From Bacteroidales bacterium (GTDB taxonomy: Bacteria > Bacteroidota > Bacteroidia > Bacteroidales > UBA3663): 7,638 nucleotides of DNA. The stretch spans positions 1-7,638 of the forward strand of contig SFEH01000100.1 in assembly GCA_004557315.1 (NCBI GenBank), read 5' to 3'. The notes beneath the pieces are model-generated. The model had not been told where the DNA came from. It saw only the letters and a program-made list of their open reading frames with translations, and ran no database searches. Each line of letters opens with the position of its first letter. The first letter of the stretch is position 1. Of this stretch, positions 7,624 through 7,638 are shown one piece after another. The translations under genes were made by a program, and so were the position numbers.

Positions 7624-7638
7624 ACTTGTTACTTTTTG

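Noticed and set aside
1..7638. tRNA, rRNA, CRISPR array, insertion sequence or phage elements
   Set aside because: Nearly the whole window is coding for the three proteins. I saw no direct-repeat array, transposase motif, terminal inverted repeats or RNA gene.

Overview
The window is a piece of a Bacteroidota (Bacteroidales-type) chromosome carrying two consecutive SusC/SusD-type outer-membrane nutrient uptake loci, all on the minus strand. The assignment rests on three things: SusC-like TonB-dependent receptors with an N-terminal carboxypeptidase-regulatory-like domain, a SusD-like lipoprotein with an acidic stretch straight after the lipid-anchor cysteine, and a promoter matching the Bacteroides -7/-33 consensus (TAnnTTTG / TTTG). 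The genus cannot be fixed from this sequence. A Prevotella- or Bacteroides-like gut or oral bacterium would fit.

Layout in the direction of transcription (high to low coordinates): (1) 7623-4381, a complete SusC-like receptor of 1080 aa, with only 15 bases of its upstream region in the window. (2) 4355-2772 (possibly starting at 4370), its partner SusD-like lipoprotein of the SusD-like_2 type, 10-25 bases downstream and surely co-transcribed. (3) 2771-2524, a 248-base AT-rich spacer holding a strong hairpin terminator (2690-2719), a smaller inverted repeat directly after the susD stop (2748-2768), a Bacteroides-type promoter (-7 box 2586-2593, -33 box 2614-2618) and an A-rich leader. (4) 2523-1, the first 841 residues of a second SusC-like receptor of the classical RagA/SusC type. 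It runs off the left edge, and its SusD partner is expected just beyond.

In each pair the SusC protein is a 22-strand TonB-dependent barrel in the outer membrane, and the SusD lipoprotein sits on it as a lid that captures ligand outside the cell. Energy comes from TonB-ExbBD through the TonB box. Neither receptor has an N-terminal STN signalling domain, so there is no sign of FecR/ECF-sigma surface signalling through these receptors. No enzyme, regulator or transporter is present to reveal the substrates.

The plus strand carries no convincing gene. The window looks like ordinary accessory uptake content for this phylum, and I see no previously undescribed system. The points worth a second look are the unlike subtypes of the two adjacent receptors, the compact terminator-promoter spacer between them, and a few details of the SusD-like protein.
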